Shown: positions 18,155 to 26,741 of the stretch, piece after piece
Layout of the letters: every line of letters starts with the position of its first letter
Position numbering within the stretch: the first letter of the stretch is position 1
NCBI RefSeq assembly: GCF_002953195.1
Contig: NZ_CP026377.1
Span: 3,720,001 to 3,784,000, forward strand
Length of the DNA stretch: 64,000 nucleotides
Reading direction: 5' to 3'
Source of the DNA: Mixta gaviniae
Lineage (GTDB): Bacteria > Pseudomonadota > Gammaproteobacteria > Enterobacterales > Enterobacteriaceae
Notes under the pieces: model-generated
What the model was told of the DNA's origin: nothing
Databases searched by the model: none
What the model saw: the letters and a program-made list of their open reading frames with translations, nothing else
Position numbers and translations under genes: made by a program

Positions 18155-20298
18155 TCAGTCTGTAATGATATATCCATATAACCGTTTTACTCCCCGCTCA
18201 TCCGTTTCGCTATAAACGCCCTGCAGCTCCGGCGAAAAACCAGGCAACAGATTGAGCCCCTCCTCCAGCGCAAGGAAGTAACGCTGCGCCGCACCACCCC
18301 AGACTTCTCCCGGCACCACGCACAGCACGCCCGGCGGATAAGGCAGCGCGCCTTCCGCAGCGATACGCCCTTCCGCCTGCGCCACAGGCACCAGCTCGAC
18401 ATTACCGCGAATAAAAGCCTGATTGGCATCCTGCGGATTCATCTTTACCGCCGGCAGGCTCGCCTGACGGAACATCGCTTTCTGCAAATCCTTCACGCCG
18501 TAGCTGACGTAAAGATCGTGCATCTCCTGGCACAGGCGGCGCAGGCCGTAACCGCGATAGCGCGCCTCATGCTTGCTGTACAATACCGGCAAAACCTCGC
18601 TCATCGGCGAATCCGCCGCGATATGCTGCTCGAACTGCACCAGCATCGCCACCAGCTGCGCCATTTTCGCGGCGCTCTCCGCCGGCGTCAGCAGAAACAG
18701 AATCGAATTCAAATCGCTTTTTTCCGGCACGATGCCGTTTTCACGCAGAAAGTTGGCGAGGATTGCCGCCGGCACGCCAAACGCGCTGTATTCGCCGCTG
18801 GCGGCGTCGATACCGGGGTAGTCAGCAACAGCTTGCAGGGATCGATAAGATATTGATCTTCGGCGTAGCCGCTGAAGCCATGCCACCGCGCCTGCGGCGC
18901 AAAGCTGAAATAGCGCGCATCCTGCGCAATAGCGGCAGTCGGTGCCGCCTGCCACGGCGCGCCGTCGACGCTCTCCGGCACGAATGGCCGAATCAGCCGG
19001 CACTGCGCCAGAATCGCTTTGCGCGCCTCGATGCCGAGGGTCACGCACTCATGCCACAGCCGCCGCCCCGCCTCGCCCTGATGCATTTTGGCGTTGACAT
19101 CCAGCGCCGCGAACAGCGGGTAAAACGGGCTGGTCGAAGCGTGCAGCATAAAGGCGTTATTCAGCCGCTTATGGCTGCAGAAGCGTTTCTGCCCGCGAAT
19201 ATGGTTATCCTTTTTATGGATCTGCGAGGTTTGCGAAAAGCCGGCCTGCTGCTTATGCACCGACTGGGTAACAAAGATACCCGGATCGTTTTCATTTAGC
19301 TCCAGCAGCAGCGGCGAACAGGCCTCCATCATCGGGATAAACTGCTCGTAGCCCACCCAGGCGGAATCAAACAGAATGTAATCGCAGAGAGAGCCGATAC
19401 GGTCGATCACCTGCCGGGCGTTATAGACGGTGCCGTCGTAGGTACCCAGCTGGATAATCGCCAGGCGAAACGGCCGCGCTTCATCGGCGCGTTCCGGCGC
19501 CACGGCGCGCAGCTGCTCGCGCAGATAGGCCTCATCGAAACAGTGGGCGTCAATGCCGCCGATAAAGCCAAAGGGGTTGCGCGCCGCTTCCAGATAAACC
19601 GGTGTCGCCCCCGCCTGGATCAGCGCGCCGTGATGGTTGGATTTATGGTTATTGCGATCGAACAGCACCAGATCGCCGCGCGTCAGCAGCGCGTTGGCCA
19701 CGACTTTATTGGCGCTGGAGGTGCCGTTCAGCACAAAGTAGGTTTTATCGGCATTGAATACTTTGGCGGCGAACTTCTGCGCATCCTTCGCCGAACCTTC
19801 GTGGATCAGCAGATCGCCCAGCCTGACATCGGCATTGCACATATCGGAGCGGAACAGGTTTTCGCCGTAGAAGTCCCAAAACTGTCGCCCCGCCGGATGC
19901 TTTTTGAAAAACGCGCCGCCCTGATGCCCCGGACAGGCGAAGGTGCTGTTATTCATCGCGACATATTTGGTCAGGGTATCGAAAAAGGGCGGCAGCAGCG
20001 CGGACTCATACGCTTCCGCCGCCTGCGCCAGCCGCGCCAGAGATTCAGCACTGCCGTCCAGCAGGCCGGTTACGGGCGGCAGCCCCTGCTCCTCGCCAGG
20101 CTGCGCGATCGCAAGGAAAACCGGGAAGTCGAAGCCGGTGTGGCGCAGCAGCCCCAACACGCCGCTGCGCGCCTCCGCGACCGAGACGACAACCGCCGCC
20201 ACATCCGTAAAATCGGTGGCGTCGAGCGCCACAACTTCACGTCCGACGGTCAGGGCTGGCGCCAGCGCGGCGCTGGCGGCTATTTTCAGTGGTTTCAT
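18155..20298 (-). pseudogene. speC: Biosynthetic ornithine decarboxylase, single-base frameshift
   Basis: Two overlapping frames together match a full SpeC-type decarboxylase (about 713 residues; E. coli SpeC 711), which turns ornithine into putrescine using PLP. The N-terminal part (from ATG 20298) carries NSTFACPGHQGGAFFKKHPAGR, the DNHIRG region and the PLP-lysine motif TQSVHKQQAGFSQTSQIHKK. It follows the family up to DPCKLLLTTP and then turns to nonsense. The family sequence resumes in another frame at PGIDAASGEYSAFGVPA and runs to the natural C-terminus at 18155. One extra base in the C/G run at about 18813-18818 would restore it. The N-terminal sequence favours the constitutive SpeC form over inducible SpeF. 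The mutation may be real or a homopolymer error; everything else is well conserved. Confidence 0.9.
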
Positions 20299-20402
20299 AA
20301 CACAAATCCCCAGGCGTCAAGGATGAGTGGGTGCGCAAGGCACGGCAATGGGAATCAGCTTCCCGGCGAAAGGTGTCAAGAGGATGCGAAGCAGAACGGG
20401 GT

Positions 20403-20456
20403 TCAGCGGCAACCGATAGACATCAGTAAAACCAGAACGTCTCTGTTTTTACGCAT
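20403..20456 (-). other. Possible 17-residue leader ORF upstream of speC
   Basis: A short frame encoding MRKNRDVLVLLMSIGCR starts with ATG at 20456 and stops at 20403, 104 bases before the speC start. The ribosome binding site is weak (TGGA). It does not resemble the known speF leader SpeFL. It is reported only because polyamine genes are often controlled by leader peptides. Confidence 0.2.
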
Positions 20457-20675
20457 GTCCAACAGCGGGCGTGGGCTAGCCTCACCGCATAACGGGCGGC
20501 AAGGCGATCGGCAGAGAGATGAAAGCACGCCCAGGCGGCGACCATCGGCAATGACGGCGACCGTGGCGCAGGGCCGGTAACGATCCGAACATAGCGATAA
20601 CCTCGCGAATCATGCCAGGGGCGATAAAAGTGGCGCTCATGATGTCACTATTCATCGGTGATAACAACCATAAAA

Positions 20676-20693
20676 AGTGAATAAAAATTCACT
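20676..20693 (-). terminator. Small A+T-rich hairpin with T-run
   Basis: AGTGAAT (20676-20682) / ATTCACT (20687-20693) with a 4-base loop, followed by TTTTT on the minus strand. No minus-strand gene lies just upstream, so this may be attenuation in a leader or chance. Confidence 0.35.
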
Positions 20694-20909
20694 CAAAAAA
20701 TCCAGAAAACCTCCACAACAAAGAAAACAAAATTAAAAAACGTTTATTTACCCTGATTAAAGCAATTTTTATGCATTCGAATCACCCCTCTCCTTTAACA
20801 CTCCATGCTGTGCCAATGCTCGTGGCGCTGCCGCCGATTGACGCCTTTATCGCCACTGCGCATGATGCCTGTTCTGCAGTCCGACCCCTAATGAATGGAT
20901 GAGGTAACT

Positions 20910-21977
20910 ATGGCAAGCTTGTACCAGCCGGTAAACATCGGCGCACTGGCATTAAAAAACCGTATCGTGATGGCGCCGCTGACGCGTATGCGCGCGATCG
21001 AAGCGCGCACGCCGAATGAGGTAATGCTAAAGCACTATGTACAGCGCGCCAGCGCCGGCCTGATCCTCACCGAAGCGACCTCGGTATCGCCCCAGGGCGT
21101 CGGCTATCCCAGCACGCCGGGCATCTGGAGCGAAGAACAGGTCGCGGGCTGGCGTAAAATTACCGACGCGGTACATCAGGCGGACGGCAAAATTGTGCTG
21201 CAGCTCTGGCATGTCGGCCGCGTTTCCGATCCGATCCATCTCGACGGCGATCTGCCGGTCGCGCCCAGCGCCATCGCGCCGGAAGGCCATGTCACCCTGG
21301 TTCGTCCGCAGCGTCCTTACGTGACGCCGCGCGCGCTGGAGACCGATGAAATCCCCGCTATTGTGGAAGATTTCCGACGCGCGGCGGAAAACGCGCGTCA
21401 GGCGGGCTTCGATGGCGTCGAGATCCATGCTGCCAACGGCTACCTGATTGACCAGTTCCTGCATGACGGCTCCAACAAACGCAGCGACCGCTACGGTGGC
21501 CCGATTGAAAACCGCAGCCGCTTCCTGCTGGAAGTGGTTGACGCGGTGCTGACCGTCTGGTCGGCGGATCGCGTCGGCGTTCATCTGAATCTGATGTCCA
21601 ACGCCTACTCAATGTCCGATTCCAACCCGCCGGCGCTGTTCGGCTATGTGGCGGAGCAGCTCGGCGCGCGCAATCTGGCGTTTATTTTCGCCCGCGAGGC
21701 GCTGACCCAGGCGGAGCCGATCGGGCCGCTGGTGCGGGAAAAATTCAGCGGCGCGTTTATCGCCAACGAAGGCATTACGCGTGAAGAGGCGGAGAAGCTG
21801 ATTGAAGAAGGCCGGGCGGACGCAGTGAGCTTTGGCAAGCTGTTTATCGCCAACCCGGACCTGGTGGAGCGTTTCAAACGGCAGGCGCCGCTTAACGCGC
21901 TGGATAATGAGACCATCTATCGCATGGAGCCGCCTTACGAGCGCGGCTACACCGACTATCCGTTCCTGACGGAGTAA
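20910..21977 (+). CDS. Old Yellow Enzyme family alkene reductase
   Basis: A 355-residue FMN-dependent oxidoreductase of the NemA/OYE group, reducing activated C=C bonds or nitro compounds with NAD(P)H in the cytoplasm. It shows NRIVMAPLTRMRA near the N-terminus, QLWHVGR, the substrate-binding pair in VEIHAANGYLIDQFL (His and Asn), DRYGGPIENR and the C-terminal DAVSFGKLFIANPDL phosphate site. The usual VGxRLSP strand reads VGVHLNL here, His in place of Arg, as in a subgroup of family members. The start at 20910 has GAGG 5 bases before it; an in-frame ATG at 20895 lacks this. There is no operon partner, and the next genes converge on it. Confidence 0.9.
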   Translation: MASLYQPVNIGALALKNRIVMAPLTRMRAIEARTPNEVMLKHYVQRASAGLILTEATSVSPQGVGYPSTPGIWSEEQVAGWRKITDAVHQADGKIVLQLWHVGRVSDPIHLDGDLPVAPSAIAPEGHVTLVRPQRPYVTPRALETDEIPAIVEDFRRAAENARQAGFDGVEIHAANGYLIDQFLHDGSNKRSDRYGGPIENRSRFLLEVVDAVLTVWSADRVGVHLNLMSNAYSMSDSNPPALFGYVAEQLGARNLAFIFAREALTQAEPIGPLVREKFSGAFIANEGITREEAEKLIEEGRADAVSFGKLFIANPDLVERFKRQAPLNALDNETIYRMEPPYERGYTDYPFLTE

Positions 21978-22013
21978 GGGTTTCCGGCGCGCCGCTGGCG
22001 CGCCGTCATTGCG

Positions 22014-23329
22014 CTACGGCGATCCGGCGGCAGTCACGCGCCAGACGGTGTTACCCGCATCATCCGCAATCAACACCCCGCCCTGCTTATCCATCGCCAG
22101 CCCAACCGGCAGACCACGGACCTCTTTCTGATCGTCGGTTAAAAAACCGGTCACGACCGGCTCCGGCTTGCCGACCGGCCGACCATCCTTAAAGGCGACG
22201 AACGAGACGCGATAGCCGTTCAGCGGCGTTCTGTCCCAGCTGCCGTGTTCGCTGATAAAGGCGCCGCCGCGATATTTCTCCGGCAGGCTGCTGCCGGTAT
22301 AGAACATCAGCCCCAGCGGCGCCACGTGCGAACTGAGCGCATAATCAGGCTTGATCGCTTTCGCCACCAGCTCAGGCTTCTGCGGCATCACGCGATGGTC
22401 GATATGCTGGCCGAAATAGCTGTAGGGCCAGCCGTAGAAGCCCCCTTCCTGCACCGATGTCAGGTAATCCGGCACCAGATCGGCGCCAATCTCATCGCGT
22501 TCGTTAACGATGGCCCAGAGCTTGCCGGTTTGCGGCTCCCACTGCAGGCCGGTCGGGTTGCGCAGGCCGCTGGCATAGATACGGCTGCCGCCGGTGGCGA
22601 CATCCACTTCCAGCACCGCGGCGCGCCGGTATTCCGCCTCAAAGCCGTTTTCGACGATATTGCTGTTGGAGCCGACGCCGACGTAGAGCTTACGGCCATC
22701 GGGGCTGGCCAGCAGCGATTTGGTCCAGTGGTGGTTAATGCCGCCCGGCAGGTCGGTCAGCTCGGTGCCGGGATCGGTAATACGCGTCGCGCCGGTTTCA
22801 TAGCGGTAACGCATGATGCTGTCGGCGTTGGCGACGTAGAGCGTATCGCCTACCAGCTGCACGCCAAACGGCGAATGCAGGTTCTCAAGGAAAATATGTT
22901 TCTCCCAGGTAACGCCGTCGCCGCTGGGATTACGCAGCAGGGTAATGCGGTTACCCCCTTTACCCCCTTGCCGGAGGATTTCTGCACCAACCCCATCACC
23001 AGCTGCTTCGGCATGGTGATCGGCTCGGCGCCGGGGCTGTTGGCCTCTACCACCAGCACATCGTTATTGGGCAGCACATACACCTGGCGCGGATGCATAA
23101 AGCCGTCCGCCACCTTCGCGATGCGCAGGCCGCTGGCGACTTTCGGCATCTCGCCCTGCTTCCAGCTGACGCCTTTCGGCACCTGCATCGGCGGCATTAA
23201 AAAGTCCTGTGCCTTCGGCAGCACCGGATCCGGCCCCATCTGCTGCTCAGCGTCGACGGAAGCCTTTTCATCGCAGCCGCTCAGCAGCAGCGCGGAAGCG
23301 ATCGCCAACAATAAGATCGATTTTTTCAT
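22014..23329 (-). pseudogene. Sorbosone dehydrogenase-like PQQ-type beta-propeller lipoprotein, single-base frameshift
   Basis: Two frames together encode a protein of about 438 residues. The first (from ATG 23329) has a lipoprotein signal with lipobox LLSGC, then the propeller start MHPRQVYVLPNNDVLVVEAN. It loses register at GKGVKGVTALP, where the family reads GGxGGNRITLLR. The second frame carries on with ASPDGRKLYVGVGSNSN, LRNPTGLQWEP, EGGFYGWPYSYFG and ISEHGSWDRTPLNGYR to the end. One extra base in the C5 tract at about 22963-22967 restores a single frame. Such proteins are periplasmic sugar-aldehyde dehydrogenases of the L-sorbosone/glucose dehydrogenase propeller type, usually PQQ dependent; the substrate here is unknown. 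The start overlaps the DUF2231 gene stop by 4 bases. Confidence 0.85.
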
Positions 23330-23766
23330 CGCGCGACTCCTTCAGCGCTACGCAGGCGCAGGGCCAGCTGAATATTGGCCAGGCACAGCAGCGCCACCAC
23401 CAACGTTGAGAGGATAACGCCGGCAGGCGCCACCGCATACGCATCGCGGCTGTGTACAAAGGCATTGAAGATCGCCAGCACGATCGCCAGCAGGTTGGCC
23501 CAAAAATGGAGTTTCACCGGCGAGGTTTGCGGCCAGGAGACACCAACCCACACCTGCACCAGATTAATCAGCCGCGGGATAATGGCGATAATCAGGCCGA
23601 AAGCGATCAGCCAACTGGCGCTTTTGGTCCACATCGGGTTGTGGCTGTTCAGGTAAATAATGTCAAAAATCCAGGCGGCGGCGAAAAAGCCGAGCGGGAT
23701 CGGATTAAGCAATTCATACAGCGCCACAGCAAGCGCAGAGTTGCGTCTGGTCGCATGGGGGTTCAT
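23326..23766 (-). CDS. DUF2231 family membrane protein
   Basis: A 146-residue protein with about four membrane segments, fitting DUF2231: LNPIPLGFFAAAWIFDIIY at the start, SASWLIAFGLIIAIIPRLINLVQV, then HFWANLLAIVLAIFNAFVHSRD and a final helix. Function is unknown; DUF2231 proteins often neighbour redox lipoproteins and may act as membrane or haem-linked partners. Its stop overlaps the dehydrogenase start (ATGA), so the two form an operon in which this gene comes first. The start ATG at 23766 has GGAG upstream. Confidence 0.85.
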   Translation of the reverse strand: MNPHATRRNSALAVALYELLNPIPLGFFAAAWIFDIIYLNSHNPMWTKSASWLIAFGLIIAIIPRLINLVQVWVGVSWPQTSPVKLHFWANLLAIVLAIFNAFVHSRDAYAVAPAGVILSTLVVALLCLANIQLALRLRSAEGVAR

Positions 23767-23922
23767 CGGCGGGCTCCTGAAGTAACAAAAATGACCGGCA
23801 GCAACGCGCTTGCTGCCGTATCGCTAACCTGAAAAAGATTAGTAAACCTAAAGATTTTCGCGCACTAAACCGGCAAAAATAGTCAAATCCTTCCTGAAGG
23901 CGCACAAAAGGATCTTGAGGTT

Positions 23923-23934
23923 AAGATATATCTT
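23923..23934. promoter_or_regulatory. Perfect 12-bp palindrome, candidate PadR/YqjI-type operator
   Basis: AAGATATATCTT stands 40 bases before the ferric reductase start, in the only promoter region available to the reductase-PadR pair. PadR-type repressors bind palindromes of this kind, so this is the natural place for autoregulation. Confidence 0.5.
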
Positions 23935-23974
23935 GGATATGTTTCTACTTTCACTTCAGATGAGAGATCCCCCT

Positions 23975-24763
23975 ATGAGTGCAGAGATCACCGCCGCCAA
24001 CTGGCCGCTGCCCACCCGGAAGAAAAATGCGCTGCGGCTGCGTCAGCTGCGCGTACAGAGCAAAATGCGCATCGGCAGCTTCTACCGCATCGTCCTGACC
24101 GGCGATGACCTACAGGGCTTCACCTCCCACAGCTTTGACGACCATATCAAACTCTTTTTCCCCGACGACGCCAGCGGCGAGCTGCGCCTGCCGGAAGTCG
24201 GTGAACAGGGCATCACCTGGCCGGAGGGCAAACGCCCGACCTCGCGCGACTACACCCCGCTGGCGTATGACGCGGCGGCCAATACATTAACCCTCGATTT
24301 CTTTATCCATCCGGGCGGCGTGGCGAGCGACTGGGCGGAGCGGGCGCAGGTCAACGACCCGCTGGTGATCGGCGGGCCGCGCGGCTCTTTCTGCATGCCG
24401 ACCGACTATCCCTTCCAGCTCTACCTGTGTGATGAAACCGGCCTGCCGGCGCTGGGCCGTCGCCTGGCGGAGCTGCGCGCGGCGCAGGTCAGCGCGGAGG
24501 TGCATCTGATGATTATGGCGGATGAGGCGCAGAGCAAAGCCTATCTGCCGTCGCTGGAGGGCGTCACCTGTCACTTCCTGCCGGCGGGCGATACCGCTAT
24601 CGCGCGCGCCGCGCTGGCGCGACTGCCGATCCCGCAGCAAGGCTATTTCCTCTGGATCACCGGCGAAGGGAGTCGGGTAAAAACGCTGCTTGATGACCTG
24701 ACGGCACAGCGTCAGATTAACGACAGCTACCTGCGCGGCGTCGCCTACTGGCACAGTAAGTAA
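23975..24763 (+). CDS. Siderophore-interacting protein, ferric-chelate reductase (YqjH/ViuB type)
   Basis: A 262-residue cytoplasmic flavoprotein. An FAD-binding ferredoxin-reductase-like barrel shows SHSFDDHIKLFFP and the FAD motif RDYTPLAYD, followed by GVASDWAERAQVNDPLVIGGPRGSF. The C-terminal SIP domain has LYLCDETGLPALGRRL and YFLWITGEGSRVKTL. It reduces ferric siderophores with NAD(P)H to release Fe(II). E. coli yqjH is paired with the PadR-type metal regulator yqjI in the same manner as here. The start at 23975 (MSAEITAANW) is preferred on alignment grounds; an in-frame ATG at 23960 is possible. The palindrome at 23923-23934 probably controls it. Confidence 0.9.
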   Translation: MSAEITAANWPLPTRKKNALRLRQLRVQSKMRIGSFYRIVLTGDDLQGFTSHSFDDHIKLFFPDDASGELRLPEVGEQGITWPEGKRPTSRDYTPLAYDAAANTLTLDFFIHPGGVASDWAERAQVNDPLVIGGPRGSFCMPTDYPFQLYLCDETGLPALGRRLAELRAAQVSAEVHLMIMADEAQSKAYLPSLEGVTCHFLPAGDTAIARAALARLPIPQQGYFLWITGEGSRVKTLLDDLTAQRQINDSYLRGVAYWHSK

Positions 24764-24825
24764 ACGCCGATATCCGGCTGCGGCGCGGCCGGACGTTCTG
24801 CCCACTGTTTAAGGTGACCTACCTG

Positions 24826-25329
24826 ATGAAAGAGATAAACGGCCCCGCCTTTTTCGCTCAGAGAAAGCGCAAAGAGCGCCTGCTGGACGCCACCGAGGTG
24901 CGCCTGCTGATTTTAACCGTGCTGGCACAGCGCCCGGCGCACGGCTACGAGATCATTAAAGCGATCGAGGAGCTATCACGCGGCGAATACACGCCAAGCC
25001 CGAGTCTGGTTTACCCAAACCTGACGCTGATGGAGGAGATGGGCTATATCCAGGCGGCGGAAACAGACGGCAAGAAAAATCACCTGATCACTGCCGAAGG
25101 CGAAGCCTATCTGGCGCAGCAGCAGCCGCAGCTGGAAGCGGTGATGGCGCGGCTGGCGTCGCTGGCGGTGCTGGCCAACAACCGCAGCAAGCCGGAGGTA
25201 CAGCGCGCGATCCATAATATGAAGATGGCGCTAAACACCCGCCTGGCTGACGAAGCGCTTTCACAGCAGGCGCTCTATGCCATCGTCGACGTGCTGGACG
25301 AGGCGGCGAAAAAGATCGAGCGCAGCTAG
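24826..25329 (+). CDS. PadR family regulator, YqjI-like without the metal-binding N-terminal tail
   Basis: A 167-residue regulator with a PadR winged helix (about residues 20-95): VRLLILTVLAQRPAHGYEIIKAIEELSRGEYTPSPSLVYPNLTLMEE, then a beta-wing and an alpha-helical dimer region. It follows the ferric reductase gene by 62 bases, matching the yqjH/yqjI association. E. coli YqjI has a His/Cys-rich N-terminal extension that senses nickel; here the N-terminus (MKEINGPAFFAQRKRKERLLDATE) has no His or Cys. The effector may therefore differ. The ATG at 24826 is used with AAGGTG as ribosome binding site; a GTG at 24814 would start inside that site. Confidence 0.88.
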   Translation: MKEINGPAFFAQRKRKERLLDATEVRLLILTVLAQRPAHGYEIIKAIEELSRGEYTPSPSLVYPNLTLMEEMGYIQAAETDGKKNHLITAEGEAYLAQQQPQLEAVMARLASLAVLANNRSKPEVQRAIHNMKMALNTRLADEALSQQALYAIVDVLDEAAKKIERS

Positions 25330-25357
25330 CCGCGCTCAGGGTATGAACGCGCAGCAA

Positions 25358-25384
25358 TAAAAACGGCCTCCGACAGGAGGCCGT
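25358..25384 (-). terminator. Terminator of the minus-strand flavin oxidoreductase gene
   Basis: A 9-bp perfect stem ACGGCCTCC (25363-25371) / GGAGGCCGT (25376-25384) with a GACA loop, followed by TTTTT on the minus strand. Placed between convergent genes, it probably serves both. Confidence 0.85.
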
Positions 25385-25430
25385 GAAGAAAGCGTTGCGG
25401 CAGGCCCGCCATTAGCTGGCCTGAAGGCGA

Positions 25431-26531
25431 TCACTCGCTGACGCGATAGCGCTCCAGCCAGTGGGCGTAAGGCGCAGGCAGCACCCAGGCGGCCTTCTCT
25501 TCTTTCAGCGCCAGCGCGGCCTGGTATGGCCAGTGCGGGTTCGCCAGGTGCGCGCGGCCAACCATCACCAGGTCGAGCTGCTGCTCTTCCACGGTGCGGT
25601 TCGCGATGGCCGGCGCGTCGATGCCCCAGGCGGACGCTACCGGGATCTGCGCTTCGCGACGCACGCGCTCGGCGATCGGCGCCAGGAATGCCGGGCCCCA
25701 CGGAATGTTGGCGTCCGGCGCGGAGAAGCCGACGCTGACGCTCAGCAGATCCAGGCCGTTGGCGCGCATCTGACGGGTCACTTCAATCGACTCTTCCAGC
25801 GTTTCCTCATCGCGGCCATCATACTCGATCACGCCAAAGCGTGCGGTCAGCGGCAGGTTTTCCGGCCAGACGTGACGCACCGCGTCCAGGGTTTCCAGCA
25901 TAAAGCGGCTGCGGCCGGCGAGATCGCCGCCGTACTGATCCTGGCGCTGGTTGGCCTGCACGGAGAAGAAGCTCTGCGCCAGGTAGCCGTGCGCAAAGTG
26001 CAGCTCCAGCCATTCGAAGCCGGCGTCGCGGGCGCGACGGGCGGCGGTGGCGAAATCTTCGCGAACGCGGGCGATATCGTCCAGCGTCATCGCTTTCGGC
26101 ACCTGCGGCAGATTCGCGCCGAAGGCGACGGCGGAAGGCGCGATGGTTTCCCATCCGCGGCCGTCGTCTGCGGCGATATGGTCATCGCCTTCCCACGGAC
26201 GGTTGGCGCTGGCTTTGCGGCCGGCGTGAGCGATCTGAATACCCGGCACCGCGCCTGCAGCTTTGATATCACGCGCGATCTGCGCCAGCTTTTCTGCCTG
26301 TTCATCGTTCCAGATACCGAGGCAGCCTGGGGTGATGCGCCCTTCCGGCGATACCGCCGTCGCTTCGACAATCACCAGACCCGCGCCGCCGCGCGCCAGC
26401 CCGCTGTAGTGAACGCGATGCCATTCGTTGCTCAGGCCATCGGTGGCGGTGTACTGGCACATTGGCGGCACCGCGATGCGGTTGCGCAGCGTGACATCTT
26501 TTAATGAGAACGGTGAAAATAAACCTGACAT
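25431..26531 (-). CDS. NADH:flavin oxidoreductase, YqjM/XenA-type Old Yellow Enzyme
   Basis: A 366-residue FMN enzyme of the class III (thermophilic-like) OYE group. It shows LRNRIAVPPMCQYTATDGLSNEWH with the regulatory Cys, IQIAHAGRKAS, the substrate pair in LELHFAHGYLAQSFFS (His-x-x-His), DQYGGDLAGRSRFMLE and the phosphate-binding DLVMVGRAHLANPHWP. It reduces alpha,beta-unsaturated carbonyl or nitro compounds with NADPH. It is distinct from the NemA-type paralogue at 20910-21977. It lies alone, 210 bases after a sugar transporter gene on the same strand, with a hairpin between them. The ATG at 26531 follows AAGGGG. Confidence 0.92.
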   Translation of the reverse strand: MSGLFSPFSLKDVTLRNRIAVPPMCQYTATDGLSNEWHRVHYSGLARGGAGLVIVEATAVSPEGRITPGCLGIWNDEQAEKLAQIARDIKAAGAVPGIQIAHAGRKASANRPWEGDDHIAADDGRGWETIAPSAVAFGANLPQVPKAMTLDDIARVREDFATAARRARDAGFEWLELHFAHGYLAQSFFSVQANQRQDQYGGDLAGRSRFMLETLDAVRHVWPENLPLTARFGVIEYDGRDEETLEESIEVTRQMRANGLDLLSVSVGFSAPDANIPWGPAFLAPIAERVRREAQIPVASAWGIDAPAIANRTVEEQQLDLVMVGRAHLANPHWPYQAALALKEEKAAWVLPAPYAHWLERYRVSE

Positions 26532-26594
26532 GTTAACCCCTTCGTTCAGGAAGAAAGAATAGAGCAGAGCCGGTCTGCACCGGCCCTGAACGAT

Positions 26595-26619
26595 AACCGG
26601 CAGCGTAACGCTGCCGGTT
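26595..26619 (-). terminator. Stable hairpin between MFS transporter and oxidoreductase genes
   Basis: An 11-bp perfect stem AACCGGCAGCG (26595-26605) / CGCTGCCGGTT (26609-26619) with a 3-base loop. There is no T-run on either side, so it may be a weak terminator or an mRNA 3'-end stabiliser for the transporter message. Confidence 0.5.
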
Positions 26620-26741
26620 ATACCGCCGTGTGCGACGAGGTTCTGGCTGCCCCGGTCGCATCGGCATCTTGTCGCCTGACGCAGCGCCTGTGCGCTGGTT
26701 ATCAGGTCCGAAGCGGGCTGATAATAGCCCGTCCGCGTTTT

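Larger units (their letters stand above)
20299..20909. other. Long intergenic region between speC and the alkene reductase gene
   Basis: About 600 bases without a clear gene. On the minus strand, upstream of speC, lie a 17-codon frame and a hairpin (listed separately). The part from 20650 to 20790 is strongly A+T rich. The long 5' region would fit a regulated leader for speC or two separate promoters, but nothing is certain. Confidence 0.35.

Noticed and set aside
25461..26504. 347-residue plus-strand frame opposite the YqjM-type oxidoreductase gene
   Set aside because: Shadow of a conserved flavoenzyme gene; no family pattern.
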